Shown here piece by piece: positions 8,666-16,954 of a stretch of DNA of 64,000 nt. The first letter of the stretch is position 1. Every line of letters begins with the position of its first letter. Origin of the DNA: Gammaproteobacteria bacterium (GTDB taxonomy: Bacteria; Pseudomonadota; Gammaproteobacteria; Pseudomonadales; Ketobacteraceae); the NCBI GenBank assembly GCA_013178375.1, contig JABLXQ010000038.1, forward strand, positions 1-64,000. Reading direction: 5' to 3'. A program made the position numbers and the translations under genes. Below the pieces are notes generated by a model. That model had not been told where the DNA came from, made no database searches, and saw nothing but the letters and a program-made list of their open reading frames with translations.

Positions 8666-11296
8666 TCAACCCGCGCTCAGCATCAGCAGACCGGACGACT
8701 GCAACAGCAGAAACATCAGCGCACCGATGACCAGATTCTTGAAGCCCACGTAGCTGACCAGATCCATCGCGCTGGCCTTGCGGTAATTCCGTTGCCACCA
8801 GGGGCCTTCCTTCACATAGGGTTTTGAGCCCAGCCGTTCCAGCACCTCGAACAGACACCAGGCGGTCCACAGACCGATGGCGAGGCCCGTGTGCAAGCGG
8901 CCATTCAGGGAAAACGAGCCGATCAGCAAGGCCGCCAGCGCGCCTGCCAGAACAATTGCCACCAACGTGCGTTGCCAGTTGAATGTGTTGCGCTGCCATG
9001 GCCACAGATGCTCGATGAATTCTACCCACACGGCGTCAATAAAATTGCGTGGCGCGGCGCAGGCCGGTGTCGCTGGATCGCTGGGCATGCGCGGATCGAC
9101 CGACAGATCCTGCACTGCAATTTTGCGTGCCGGCAATGGCTGTGCTGTGGTTGCGACAACTGGCTGGAAATAGCCGTCGGCGGTGATGGCCGTCAGCGGC
9201 AGTGAATTTTTCTCGCGGTATTTTCGCTCCTGCGCCAGCGGCGGGCAGGCGTGATCGTCGGTGTACAGCACCATGCAATCCAGGCACAGCAAACATTCGC
9301 GCTGGTCGATGCGGCCGTGTTTGTCGATGGCGAGCGAGCCGCATCCTTTCGCGCAGGCTTCGCAGTGGTTGCATTCATTTTTGCGCTTCAGGCCGAACCA
9401 GCGGAAGGTGCTGGGTACTGCCAGTGCGGCGCCGAGTGGGCACAGGTATTTGCAGAATGGCCGCTCAATGAAAATCGAGATACCCAGAATACCGCCGGCA
9501 AACAGGGTGTAAGGCCAGCTGCGATTGAACAGGCCTACCAGGAACGTGGTCTTGAACGGTTCCACTTCGGCCAGCTGTTCCGCCAGTGTCATGGAAAACA
9601 GCGACACGCCCAGCAGGCCGAAAAATACCGCGTATTTGATCCATTTCAGTTTGTCGTGCAGTGCCTTGGGCAGCGCGCGCTGAAACCGGCCCAGGCCGAT
9701 CCAGCCGCCGATCTTGTACAGCAATTCCGACAGCGATCCGAACGGACACAGCCAGCCGCAGAACAGCCCGCGTCCCCACAGGAACACGGTGATGGCAATG
9801 AAAACCCAGAACAGAAAAATGAACGGGTCGGACAGGAACAGTTGCCAGGTCCATTTGAACAGCAGCGAGTGAAACCACGTCAGAATCTGTGTCACCGACG
9901 GTTGTGCCAGCAATCCAAAACCGACGAGGGTCACGCTGATCACCCAGGCCACATATTTGAAGCCGTTGACCGGCCATTTGTTGTGCCGGTTCGAGCGCCG
10001 GGTCAGCCGGTCGCGCTGGCTGTACACGACGCCCACCGCGATGAGAAACAGCGTAAACAGGATGATCTCGGGCAGACGGTTTTTCCAGATTTTCAGCCAG
10101 GTTGGATCAGGGCGGACCACTTCCGGTCTGCCGCCTTGCAGATAGCGCGCGGGCAACCAGTATTCCGCGTCGAAATTGGTGAAGGTGCGCATGCCGGTGG
10201 CCTTGTCCACCAGGTTGCCCAGAAACACGAACTTCCATGGATAGGCGCCGGAAAATGCCGGTGAGCGGATAATGTAGATGGCAGATTCGGAGTAGGCGGG
10301 TGCGCCTGCGGCTTCGATGCTGTAAAGATTCAGATAATCGCGATCGCGGAAGGTGAATGAATCCATGTCCTGCCGTACCTGCACGCGATCATAAATACCG
10401 CCGCGCACGAAGCCCGAACCCTTGAACGATTCTTTCCCGTCAGTGCGAACAACAAATAGTGCATGTTCGCCGTCTTTCAGTTGCAGCATCAGGTTGCGAT
10501 AGCCGTTGTCGCCGAGAATGGCGGAGCCAACGTCGGGCTGGTTCAGATAGCCGAACCACAGCTCGATGAACGGTGTGGCGCTGGCGGGCAGACCCACCTG
10601 TTCCGGCTCCACCCGCAGTTGCTGCACACTGCCTTCGGCCACCATGCTGTTCCAGTCCAGCGGTTTGCCTGCTGTGGCAAATGTTGCCTGGTTGCGAATG
10701 GTGGGTTCGATGATGCCGGTCTGGCGCGCGACCGCCGTGGCCGATGTCAGCATCACCTGATTCTGTGCAATGACGGTGACGGTGGCGCCGGAAATGCCGT
10801 CCAGGCCGATGCTGTCCTGATCCGGCCGGGTGTGGCCCACTTCGATGCTGTCGCCGGCAAACAGGCCGACATACTGGTTGAGAAAATCCGTCAGTGCCGT
10901 TTCCGGAATGCCCAGCAGCAGGATGGGTTCGGAATGCTTCAGTACTTTGGCGCCGGTGAACTTGCCGGCGGTGTCCATGCCGATCAGCGTGATCACGGGT
11001 TTGCCGGAATAGGCGGGGGTATCGGTGATATCGGTGGACAGCATCACGTAACCGATCAGTTCGCGCTTGCCTTTCACATCGGCAAAGGCTTCCACGTAGG
11101 GCGGTTGGCCCTTGCGTTGGGAAAATGCGGTGGCACCAGGGATGACGTCGGTGCAGGGCGCGTGGGCACACAGGTCCGGCGCGCTGGAGATTTCTTCACT
11201 CAGTTTGGCTTCGTAGGCGCCGGCCGTGGCCAGTGACGCCACACAAAAGAGTGAGAGTAGCAACAGAAGTTTGGACAGGGCATGCATCGGTTTCAT
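8666..11296 (-). CDS. nosR: NosR, flavin and iron-sulfur membrane protein for N2O reduction
   Basis: An 876-residue polytopic protein that supplies electrons to NosZ and is needed for its expression and maturation. Order: signal peptide (about 1-26), periplasmic FMN-binding domain with the flavinylation motif SGATVT at 169-174, a block of membrane helices, two membrane CxxxCP motifs (FCGWLCPFG and FCKYLCPLG), a cytoplasmic ferredoxin-like region with CNHCEACAKGC and CLLCLDC, and further helices. The ATG at 11296 starts just before the signal peptide; ATG 11287 is an alternative. The gene lies downstream of nosZ with a 111-bp gap, unlike the common nosR-nosZ order. Confidence 0.96.
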   Translation of the reverse strand: MKPMHALSKLLLLLSLFCVASLATAGAYEAKLSEEISSAPDLCAHAPCTDVIPGATAFSQRKGQPPYVEAFADVKGKRELIGYVMLSTDITDTPAYSGKPVITLIGMDTAGKFTGAKVLKHSEPILLLGIPETALTDFLNQYVGLFAGDSIEVGHTRPDQDSIGLDGISGATVTVIAQNQVMLTSATAVARQTGIIEPTIRNQATFATAGKPLDWNSMVAEGSVQQLRVEPEQVGLPASATPFIELWFGYLNQPDVGSAILGDNGYRNLMLQLKDGEHALFVVRTDGKESFKGSGFVRGGIYDRVQVRQDMDSFTFRDRDYLNLYSIEAAGAPAYSESAIYIIRSPAFSGAYPWKFVFLGNLVDKATGMRTFTNFDAEYWLPARYLQGGRPEVVRPDPTWLKIWKNRLPEIILFTLFLIAVGVVYSQRDRLTRRSNRHNKWPVNGFKYVAWVISVTLVGFGLLAQPSVTQILTWFHSLLFKWTWQLFLSDPFIFLFWVFIAITVFLWGRGLFCGWLCPFGSLSELLYKIGGWIGLGRFQRALPKALHDKLKWIKYAVFFGLLGVSLFSMTLAEQLAEVEPFKTTFLVGLFNRSWPYTLFAGGILGISIFIERPFCKYLCPLGAALAVPSTFRWFGLKRKNECNHCEACAKGCGSLAIDKHGRIDQRECLLCLDCMVLYTDDHACPPLAQERKYREKNSLPLTAITADGYFQPVVATTAQPLPARKIAVQDLSVDPRMPSDPATPACAAPRNFIDAVWVEFIEHLWPWQRNTFNWQRTLVAIVLAGALAALLIGSFSLNGRLHTGLAIGLWTAWCLFEVLERLGSKPYVKEGPWWQRNYRKASAMDLVSYVGFKNLVIGALMFLLLQSSGLLMLSAG

Positions 11297-11364
11297 CAGA
11301 CAAATCCGCAAGCTGTTTGAAGGGCCAATGACACTTCCGCTGATGCTGGCCGGGGGATTAGTGT

Positions 11365-11385
11365 GGAGGGGCATGACGCCCCTCC
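11365..11385 (-). other. 8-bp perfect hairpin between nosZ and nosR
   Basis: GGAGGGGC at 11365-11372 and GCCCCTCC at 11378-11385 are exact complements around a 5-nt loop. The structure lies 22 bp past the nosZ stop and 68 bp before nosR. There is no T-tract on the transcribed strand, so a 3' stabiliser or processing site giving more nosZ than nosR message is more likely than a terminator. Confidence 0.5.
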
Positions 11386-11407
11386 GCGGTACAGAAACAG
11401 GACTTTC

Positions 11408-13357
11408 TCAGGCCTCAACCATCATGCGCGAGCGCATTTCCAGGTGCAGGGCGTGGCAGAAGTGCGAGCAGTAACACCAGAACACTCCGGGCTTGTCGGC
11501 CTTGAAAGTGACGGATGCGGTTTCCTGCGGATTGACGATGAAATTGATGTTGTATTTTTCAATCGCAAAGCCGTGGGTCAGATCCTCGATGTTGTCCAGG
11601 TTGGTGAGGATCAGCGTTACTTCATCACCCAGCTTCAGATTGAAATCGCGCAGGCTGAAAATCGGTGCCTGCGATGTCATCTTCACCGTGACCTTGTTGC
11701 CTTCGCGGAACACGCCACTCTCGCTGGAATTTTTGACCGCATTGGGGAAGTCGGCCATGTTGTACACCTGTTTGGTGCGCACCAGATCCCGCTTGAAGAT
11801 GATGAAATCGTGCGGTTCGGGGCGTACCGGGTGATCCGCAACCAGCACCATCTTGTCACCGGAAATGTCGACGATCTGCTCGTTCTCGGGATGCAGCGGG
11901 CCTACCGGCAGGTAGCGGTCCTTGGAGAACTTGCAGCCCACCGCCAGCCATTTGCCATCGGCGAACATGGTTTCTGACTGCGAGGCGTTGATGTGGCCGG
12001 GCTGGTATTGCACGTCGAGGCGGTCCACCACGTACTTGGCGGTGTTGTCACCGCTGTGGAACTTGATGGCGGCTTCCACGTTCCATTTCACTACCTGGCT
12101 GTCGAGGAACAGGGTGGTGTAGGCGTTGCCACGACCATCGAACGCAGTGTGCAGAGGCCCCAGGCCCAGTTCCACTTCCGCCACGATGGACTTGTCCAGT
12201 TCCGGCAGTTTGCCGTCAAACCAGTCCAGCACTTTCGCCAGTTCAATCACAGTGGCGGTGGGGGAAAGCTTTCCGGCGCAGATGAAATATTTTCCATCGG
12301 GGCTGGCATTGACGCCGTGCGGGTTTTTCGGCACCGACACATAGGCGGTCAGCGCAGTGGCGGGGTTCTTGTTGGCTTCGCGGGTACCGTCCACCAGCGG
12401 AATTTTCGAGTCGCCGATGGTGGTGAACTTGCCATCTTTCACCGCCTGCTCGATGCGGGCGATGTTGAAGAAAATGCAGGCGTCCCGTTCTGCCGACATC
12501 ATGTTCTCAAAGCGCTGGCCGTTTTCAGTGTTGTACTGGTTGGACGCCGCAAGCTTGCCGTCGAACGAAGTGGCCACCAGGTCGCAGTTGCCGTCGATCA
12601 GTACCTGCCAGCGCACGTCCATGGTTTCGGCATCGACACAGCTGAACAGCGCGCGGTACTGGCTATCGTCGCCCATGTTTTTGCCGTCGTTGACCAGCGG
12701 GATGTGGAATTCGGAGCCGCAGAACACACGGGTGGTGTAATTGATGGCGGGATCGACTGCATCGCGCTTGTCAGGAAAGATGCCGTGGAAACCCTGCACA
12801 TGAGGGATTTCGGTGATCTTGTCGCAGGTAAAAGTATCGAGCCGGATGCGCGCGATGCGGGCGTTGATCTTGTCGTTGATCCAGGCGTAGCGGCCGTCGT
12901 AGTTGCCGTCCTTGTAGGACGCATGGGTATGGTGGCTGTCGCCGACAGTGTATTTCAGGCTGCCATCCGGCTTGGTGCCCATGATGGCCTTGGATTCATT
13001 GGTAATGCCCCAGCCCACCAGGGGATCGGGGGTAAAGCAGGGAATGCGGTGAATTTCCCGGCCTGATGGAAAGCCCAGTATCCGCATGTCGCCGGTGTGG
13101 CCACCGCTCCACAGGCCGTAATAGGTGTCGAGTTCGCCGGGTTTGATGTGCCCGGCGGGGGCCGCATGGGTTTCGGTTTTGGCAGCCGGTGCACCTGCCG
13201 CTGGTGCGGATTCGTCCTTGCACCCGGCCAGTCCCAGGGTCAGACCGGCGCCGGCAAGTCCTGCCACGGCTGTGGTCTGGGTGAGGAATTTGCGTCGTCC
13301 GGCATCCTGGGGGGCGTCGGTATCGAGGTTATGATTCGGGGATTGATCCTTCTTCAT
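11408..13357 (-). CDS. nosZ: Nitrous oxide reductase, clade I (Tat-exported)
   Basis: This 649-residue periplasmic homodimeric copper enzyme reduces N2O to N2, the last step of denitrification. A twin-arginine signal (RRKFLT at 21-26) makes it clade I. The propeller holds the CuZ histidines, beginning with GDSHHTH. The C-terminal cupredoxin domain shows the CuA ligands C630, C634, H638 and M641 in the order C-x3-C-x3-H-x2-M. The ATG at 13357 has AGGAG upstream; the frame extends further but those codons precede the Tat signal. It is the first gene of the nos operon, so a strong upstream promoter is expected. Confidence 0.97.
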   Translation of the reverse strand: MKKDQSPNHNLDTDAPQDAGRRKFLTQTTAVAGLAGAGLTLGLAGCKDESAPAAGAPAAKTETHAAPAGHIKPGELDTYYGLWSGGHTGDMRILGFPSGREIHRIPCFTPDPLVGWGITNESKAIMGTKPDGSLKYTVGDSHHTHASYKDGNYDGRYAWINDKINARIARIRLDTFTCDKITEIPHVQGFHGIFPDKRDAVDPAINYTTRVFCGSEFHIPLVNDGKNMGDDSQYRALFSCVDAETMDVRWQVLIDGNCDLVATSFDGKLAASNQYNTENGQRFENMMSAERDACIFFNIARIEQAVKDGKFTTIGDSKIPLVDGTREANKNPATALTAYVSVPKNPHGVNASPDGKYFICAGKLSPTATVIELAKVLDWFDGKLPELDKSIVAEVELGLGPLHTAFDGRGNAYTTLFLDSQVVKWNVEAAIKFHSGDNTAKYVVDRLDVQYQPGHINASQSETMFADGKWLAVGCKFSKDRYLPVGPLHPENEQIVDISGDKMVLVADHPVRPEPHDFIIFKRDLVRTKQVYNMADFPNAVKNSSESGVFREGNKVTVKMTSQAPIFSLRDFNLKLGDEVTLILTNLDNIEDLTHGFAIEKYNINFIVNPQETASVTFKADKPGVFWCYCSHFCHALHLEMRSRMMVEA

Positions 13358-13403
13358 TGGCTGTCCGCTCCTGTATCGTTCGCGAGATCGTGATCTGTCT
13401 TGA

Positions 13404-13422
13404 CTGCGACATTTTGTCGCAG
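13404..13422 (-). promoter_or_regulatory. Perfect palindrome upstream of nosZ, probable regulator site
   Basis: CTGCGACA and TGTCGCAG form an exact 8-bp inverted repeat around TTT, 47 bp upstream of the nosZ start. Its two-fold symmetry and position suggest a dimeric regulator operator, perhaps a CRP/FNR-family nitric oxide or oxygen sensor (DNR/NnrR-like). It does not match the classic FNR/DNR box TTGAT-N4-ATCAA, which I did not find in the 250-bp upstream gap, so the regulator cannot be named. Confidence 0.6.
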
Positions 13423-13563
13423 GGTAGTCCACCCATTCTTGATCTGGAGCATTTACAGGCGGACTGGTTCTGGTGTCCGCAGGGGGCTGCACAAAACTAT
13501 TTTTATGCAAGCGAAATGTCTGTTTTTGCAGGCATTATGAAGAGGGAGTGCCGGAGCACCCCT

Positions 13564-13593
13564 TTGGAGGTATGTTGAGTTGGAGGTATGTTG
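13564..13593 (+). repeat. Direct repeat of 14 bp
   Basis: TTGGAGGTATGTTG occurs twice, at 13564-13577 and 13580-13593, with a 2-bp spacer. It lies in the gap between nosZ and the nuclease gene, just beyond the nuclease stop. No gene uses it; it may be a small duplication or a paired binding site. The rest of the gap (13423-13563) shows nothing I can assign. Confidence 0.6.
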
Positions 13594-13607
13594 CAGTTGC
13601 CAGCGGA

Positions 13608-14078
13608 CTAGCGGGGTTGTGTGACGTTGCACCAGCTCTTCTTGGTGCCACCGTTGTAGGGATAGACCAGACCGGCTTGTTGCAGTGTTGCCGCCAGGCT
13701 CTTGCCATCCACATAAACATCGGCCAGCAGGCGGAAATATTTGTCCCGCTGCAGATTGCGCAGTTCGATTTTCTTGCCAGCCCGCAGCATCGCCACCGTG
13801 GTCTGCTTGGCCTTCCTGGCGAGTTCTTTTTCCCGCTCGCACTTGCCCTGCATTTCCGGAGCGTCGATGCCTTTCACCCGCACGGCGATGCGGCTGCCCA
13901 CTACCGCCGGCCACTGCCGGATATCCACACGGAAGGTGTCGGCGTCGTAAATGCTGGTGACCTCGCTTACCGTGACATTGCCATAGGACTGTTTGTCGCT
14001 GGCGTGCGTGGCGGTCGGATGCAGGATGGCAGCGCAGAGCAGGCTGCAGCACAACAGAATGGAGGCGTGTGAAGGCAC
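13608..14078 (-). CDS. Secreted thermonuclease (SNase family)
   Basis: A 156-residue protein with a signal peptide (about 1-26, ending THA-S) and one staphylococcal-nuclease domain. Catalytic-site segments are visible: YDADTFRV (44-51), RVKGIDAPEM (67-76) and RDKYFRLLADVYVDG (111-125). It should hydrolyse DNA or RNA phosphodiester bonds with calcium, in the periplasm or outside the cell. I chose GTG at 14078 because GGGG lies seven bases upstream and a good signal peptide follows. The frame stays open back to 14351, but that would cross the tRNA gene and is rejected. Confidence 0.88.
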   Translation of the reverse strand: MPSHASILLCCSLLCAAILHPTATHASDKQSYGNVTVSEVTSIYDADTFRVDIRQWPAVVGSRIAVRVKGIDAPEMQGKCEREKELARKAKQTTVAMLRAGKKIELRNLQRDKYFRLLADVYVDGKSLAATLQQAGLVYPYNGGTKKSWCNVTQPR

Positions 14079-14204
14079 GGGAATTCCCCTGGGCAGTTTG
14101 GCGGGGGGGCAGGTTAGTGAAAAACGCGAGCCGCTGCAATGGCATGCGCTGTGCGCGGCACATACCAACCGGCGGAACAACCTGTTAGAATCAGCGCCCG
14201 CAGC

Positions 14205-14281
14205 GCCCCGGTAGCTCAGCTGGATAGAGCAGCCCCCTCCTAAGGGGCAGGTCGGACGTTCAAGTCGTCTCCGGGGCGCCA
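14205..14281 (+). tRNA. tRNA-Arg (anticodon CCT)
   Basis: A full 77-nt cloverleaf. The acceptor stem GCCCCGG pairs with CCGGGGC, followed by discriminator G and an encoded CCA at 14279-14281. TAGCTC starts the D-arm; the anticodon loop CTCCTAA sits on a CCCC/GGGG stem and gives anticodon CCT; the T-loop is TTCAAGT. It reads AGG codons. A TTAGAAT box just upstream may be its -10 element. Confidence 0.95.
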
Positions 14282-14516
14282 TTTTCCCTTCATTCACCCG
14301 CTTTACAACCGTATTCCCGTGGATGCCAGCCGCGACCGCATTCTGGCGCATTCCACCTTTCCACTGGCCGGAAATCTGTTTACCTTTAGGCTAAGTTGTA
14401 TTCGGTCAGGTGTTCTGGCATTTCCTGTCAGTGACCCGTCCCCGCGCGGCCCGTAAAATTTGCCCGCGTTTCACTTCGTTCAATCACCACCCGCTGCTTA
14501 CCAGTCGAGGAGAGCA

Positions 14517-15686
14517 ATGGACATCCAATTCAAACCCGAAGATCTGGCCTTTCGCGATCAAGTCCGCGCGTTCCTGAAGTCCAAGCTGACCCCTGCCATC
14601 AAGGATGCAGTGGTTGGTGGACACATCAACAAGGAACTGATCATCCAGTGGCAAAAAATTCTGTACGAACAGGGCTGGGTCGCGCCGAACTGGCCGAAGA
14701 AATACGGCGGCACCGATTGGGACATTACCAAGAAATACATTTTTGAAAACGAATGCGCCGAGGCGGGCGCACCGGCCGTGGTGCCGTTCGGTCTGAAAAT
14801 GGTCGGGCCCGTGATCTACAAGTTCGGCAATGATGCGCAGAAGGCGCGGTTTCTGCCGGACATCCTGCAAAGCAACGTGTGGTGGTGCCAGGGCTATTCC
14901 GAGCCCGGTGCCGGTTCCGATCTGGCGGCGCTGCAGACCAAAGCCGTGCGCGACGGCGATCACTACATCGTGAACGGCCAGAAAATCTGGACCACCTATG
15001 CCCAGCTGTCCGACTGGATTTTCTGCCTGGTGCGCACCGATCCGTCGGCGAAGAAGCAGGAAGGCATTTCGTTCCTGCTGATCGACATGAAGACGCCGGG
15101 CATCACCGTGCGCAAGATCGAATCCATCGACAACCAGCATTCCCTCAACGAAGTGTTTTTCGACAACGTCAAGGTGCCGGTGGAAAACCGTATCGGCGAG
15201 GAAAACCAGGGCTGGACCTACGCCAAATACCTGCTGACCCACGAGCGTACGGCGATTGCCGGCGTGGCGCAGTCGAAGAAGGCGGTACAGCGCCTGCGGG
15301 AGATTGCGGCGCAGGAAATGTCGGGCGGGCGCCCTCTGGCAGAAGACAATGATTTCCGCGCCAAGCTGGCGAAAATCGAAATCGATCTGCTGGCACTGGA
15401 ATACACCGAGCTGCGCGCCATCGCCAGCGTGGCAGCTGGCGGTGCACCGGGGCCGGAATCCTCGATCCTGAAAATCCGGGGCACTGAAATCCAGCAGGCG
15501 CTGTCGGAACTGGCGGTGGAAGTGTGCGGCCATTACGCCCATGCGCTGAATGTGGATGCACCAGTGGGCAACGATTATGCCTGGGCATTGTCGGCCAAGT
15601 ATCTGTATGGCCGTGCCGCCACCATATATGGCGGTTCCAACGAAGTGCAGAAAAATATCATCGCCAAAGCAGTGCTGGGCCTCTAG
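14517..15686 (+). CDS. Acyl-CoA dehydrogenase, subunit 1 of a paired enzyme
   Basis: A 389-residue flavoenzyme of the acyl-CoA dehydrogenase family, which forms a 2,3-double bond in acyl-CoA with FAD. Seen are the FAD/substrate segment WWCQGYSEPGAGSDLA, the WTTYAQ region, and the C-terminal IYGGSNEVQ motif. GAGGAGAG lies just before the ATG at 14517. The next gene, 10 bp downstream, is a second, divergent family member; adjacent unequal pairs of this kind often form alpha2-beta2 enzymes for bulky or branched acyl-CoAs such as steroid side chains. The substrate here is unknown. The 235 bp upstream, after the tRNA, shows no clear promoter. Confidence 0.92.
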   Translation: MDIQFKPEDLAFRDQVRAFLKSKLTPAIKDAVVGGHINKELIIQWQKILYEQGWVAPNWPKKYGGTDWDITKKYIFENECAEAGAPAVVPFGLKMVGPVIYKFGNDAQKARFLPDILQSNVWWCQGYSEPGAGSDLAALQTKAVRDGDHYIVNGQKIWTTYAQLSDWIFCLVRTDPSAKKQEGISFLLIDMKTPGITVRKIESIDNQHSLNEVFFDNVKVPVENRIGEENQGWTYAKYLLTHERTAIAGVAQSKKAVQRLREIAAQEMSGGRPLAEDNDFRAKLAKIEIDLLALEYTELRAIASVAAGGAPGPESSILKIRGTEIQQALSELAVEVCGHYAHALNVDAPVGNDYAWALSAKYLYGRAATIYGGSNEVQKNIIAKAVLGL

Positions 15687-15696
15687 GAGTTGCATC

Positions 15697-16824
15697 ATGA
15701 ATTTCAATCTGAGTGAAGAACAAAACCTGCTGGCAGACAGCGTCACCCGGTTCATTGGCAATGATTACGGCTATGACATCCGCAAGAAGCACGTAGCGCT
15801 GCCGGACGGTTTTGATCGCGCCACCTGGGCCACGTTTGCGGAGCTGGGCTGGCTGTGTGTGCCGTTCTCGGAAGAGGACGGTGGTATCGGCGGTGGCCCC
15901 ATCGAAACCATGATCATGATGGAGGCGTTCGGCAAAGGCCTGGTGGTGGAGCCGTATGTATCCTGCGTGGTGCTGGCGGGTTCCGTGCTGAAACGCGCGG
16001 GCAATCCCGGCCAGAAGGCGGAGCTGATCGGCGGCATCATCGACGGCAGTCGCCTGCTGACACTGGCTTACCTTGAACCCCAATCCCGTTTCGATCTGTT
16101 CGACGTGAAAACCAACGCGAAGAGAGACGGCGACCGTTTCATTCTGAACGGCACCAAAGCCATGGTTCTACACGGCGGCGCGGCAGACACCTTTGTCGTG
16201 TCGGTGCGTACAGCGGGCAACCAGCGCGATGCCAGCGGCATTTCCCTGCTGCTGGTGCCGGCGGACGCAGCGGGCGTTGACGTGCGGGCCTATCCCACCC
16301 TGGATGGCCAGCGCGCGGCGGAAGTCACCTTTACCAACGTGAGTGTTCCTGCATCGGCTTTGTTGGGTGAAGAGGGCAAGGCGCTGGTGGTACTGGAAGC
16401 GGTAGCGGACGAAGCCCGCCTGGCGCTGTGTGCCGAAGCCGTGGGCATGATGGAAAAGCTGTACCAGGAAACGGTGGAATACACCAAGACCCGCAAACAG
16501 TTTGGCGTGGCCATTGCCGTGTTCCAGGCGCTGCAGCACCGCATGGTGGACATGTTCACCCTGCACGCGGAATGCAAGTCCCTGCTGCTGCGCGCCACGC
16601 TCACCAGCGCCACCGGCGACGCCGAGGCGCCACGCAATATCGCCGCGCTGAAATATGCCATTGCCACCAAGGGCCAGAAGGTGGCCCATGAGGCGGTGCA
16701 GATTTTTGGCGGCATGGGCATGACCGACGAAATGAGCGTGGGTATGTACCTGAAACGCATCAATGTAATCAATACCCTGTTTGGCAATGGGGATTATCAT
16801 CTGCAGCGTTTCATGGCGGCCTGA
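15697..16824 (+). CDS. Acyl-CoA dehydrogenase, subunit 2 of a paired enzyme
   Basis: A 375-residue acyl-CoA dehydrogenase homologue. The N-terminal helical domain (MNFNLSEEQ start), the middle beta domain and the C-terminal segment TRKQFGVAIAVFQALQH are typical. It is more divergent than the upstream partner: the central FAD-contact motif (LEPQSRFDLFDV) is degenerate and the C-terminal GGSNEIQ-type motif is replaced by NTLFGNGDYH. It may be the non-catalytic or co-catalytic half of a heteromer. TAGGAG at 15684-15689 is the ribosome site. A strong terminator follows. Confidence 0.9.
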   Translation: MNFNLSEEQNLLADSVTRFIGNDYGYDIRKKHVALPDGFDRATWATFAELGWLCVPFSEEDGGIGGGPIETMIMMEAFGKGLVVEPYVSCVVLAGSVLKRAGNPGQKAELIGGIIDGSRLLTLAYLEPQSRFDLFDVKTNAKRDGDRFILNGTKAMVLHGGAADTFVVSVRTAGNQRDASGISLLLVPADAAGVDVRAYPTLDGQRAAEVTFTNVSVPASALLGEEGKALVVLEAVADEARLALCAEAVGMMEKLYQETVEYTKTRKQFGVAIAVFQALQHRMVDMFTLHAECKSLLLRATLTSATGDAEAPRNIAALKYAIATKGQKVAHEAVQIFGGMGMTDEMSVGMYLKRINVINTLFGNGDYHLQRFMAA

Positions 16825-16846
16825 ACGGCACCCTGCGTTACACCGG

Positions 16847-16877
16847 AAACCCGCGCTGGCAACGGCGCGGGTTTTTT
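16847..16877 (+). terminator. Intrinsic terminator after the acyl-CoA dehydrogenase pair
   Basis: AAACCCGCGC (16847-16856) pairs with GCGCGGGTTT (16865-16874) around an 8-nt loop, and the 3' side runs into six T residues. It ends the two-gene operon and insulates arsS. Confidence 0.9.
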
Positions 16878-16954
16878 AGTGCCCGTATTTCTGGCGCCTG
16901 CCCGGGCTGGTGTATCCTGTGCTTTTGTGAACGGATTTTCATGAGGTCACCGGG

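Noticed and set aside
7305-10264. Long plus-strand open frames across nosD and nosR
   Set aside because: Antisense shadows of GC-rich genes; the minus-strand products have full diagnostic motifs.
13358-13607. Classic FNR/DNR box upstream of nosZ
   Set aside because: No TTGAT-N4-ATCAA match was found; only the different palindrome at 13404-13422 is symmetric.
13608-14351. Nuclease frame extended upstream to 14351
   Set aside because: It would translate through the tRNA-Arg gene; a GTG with a good ribosome site and signal peptide lies at 14078.
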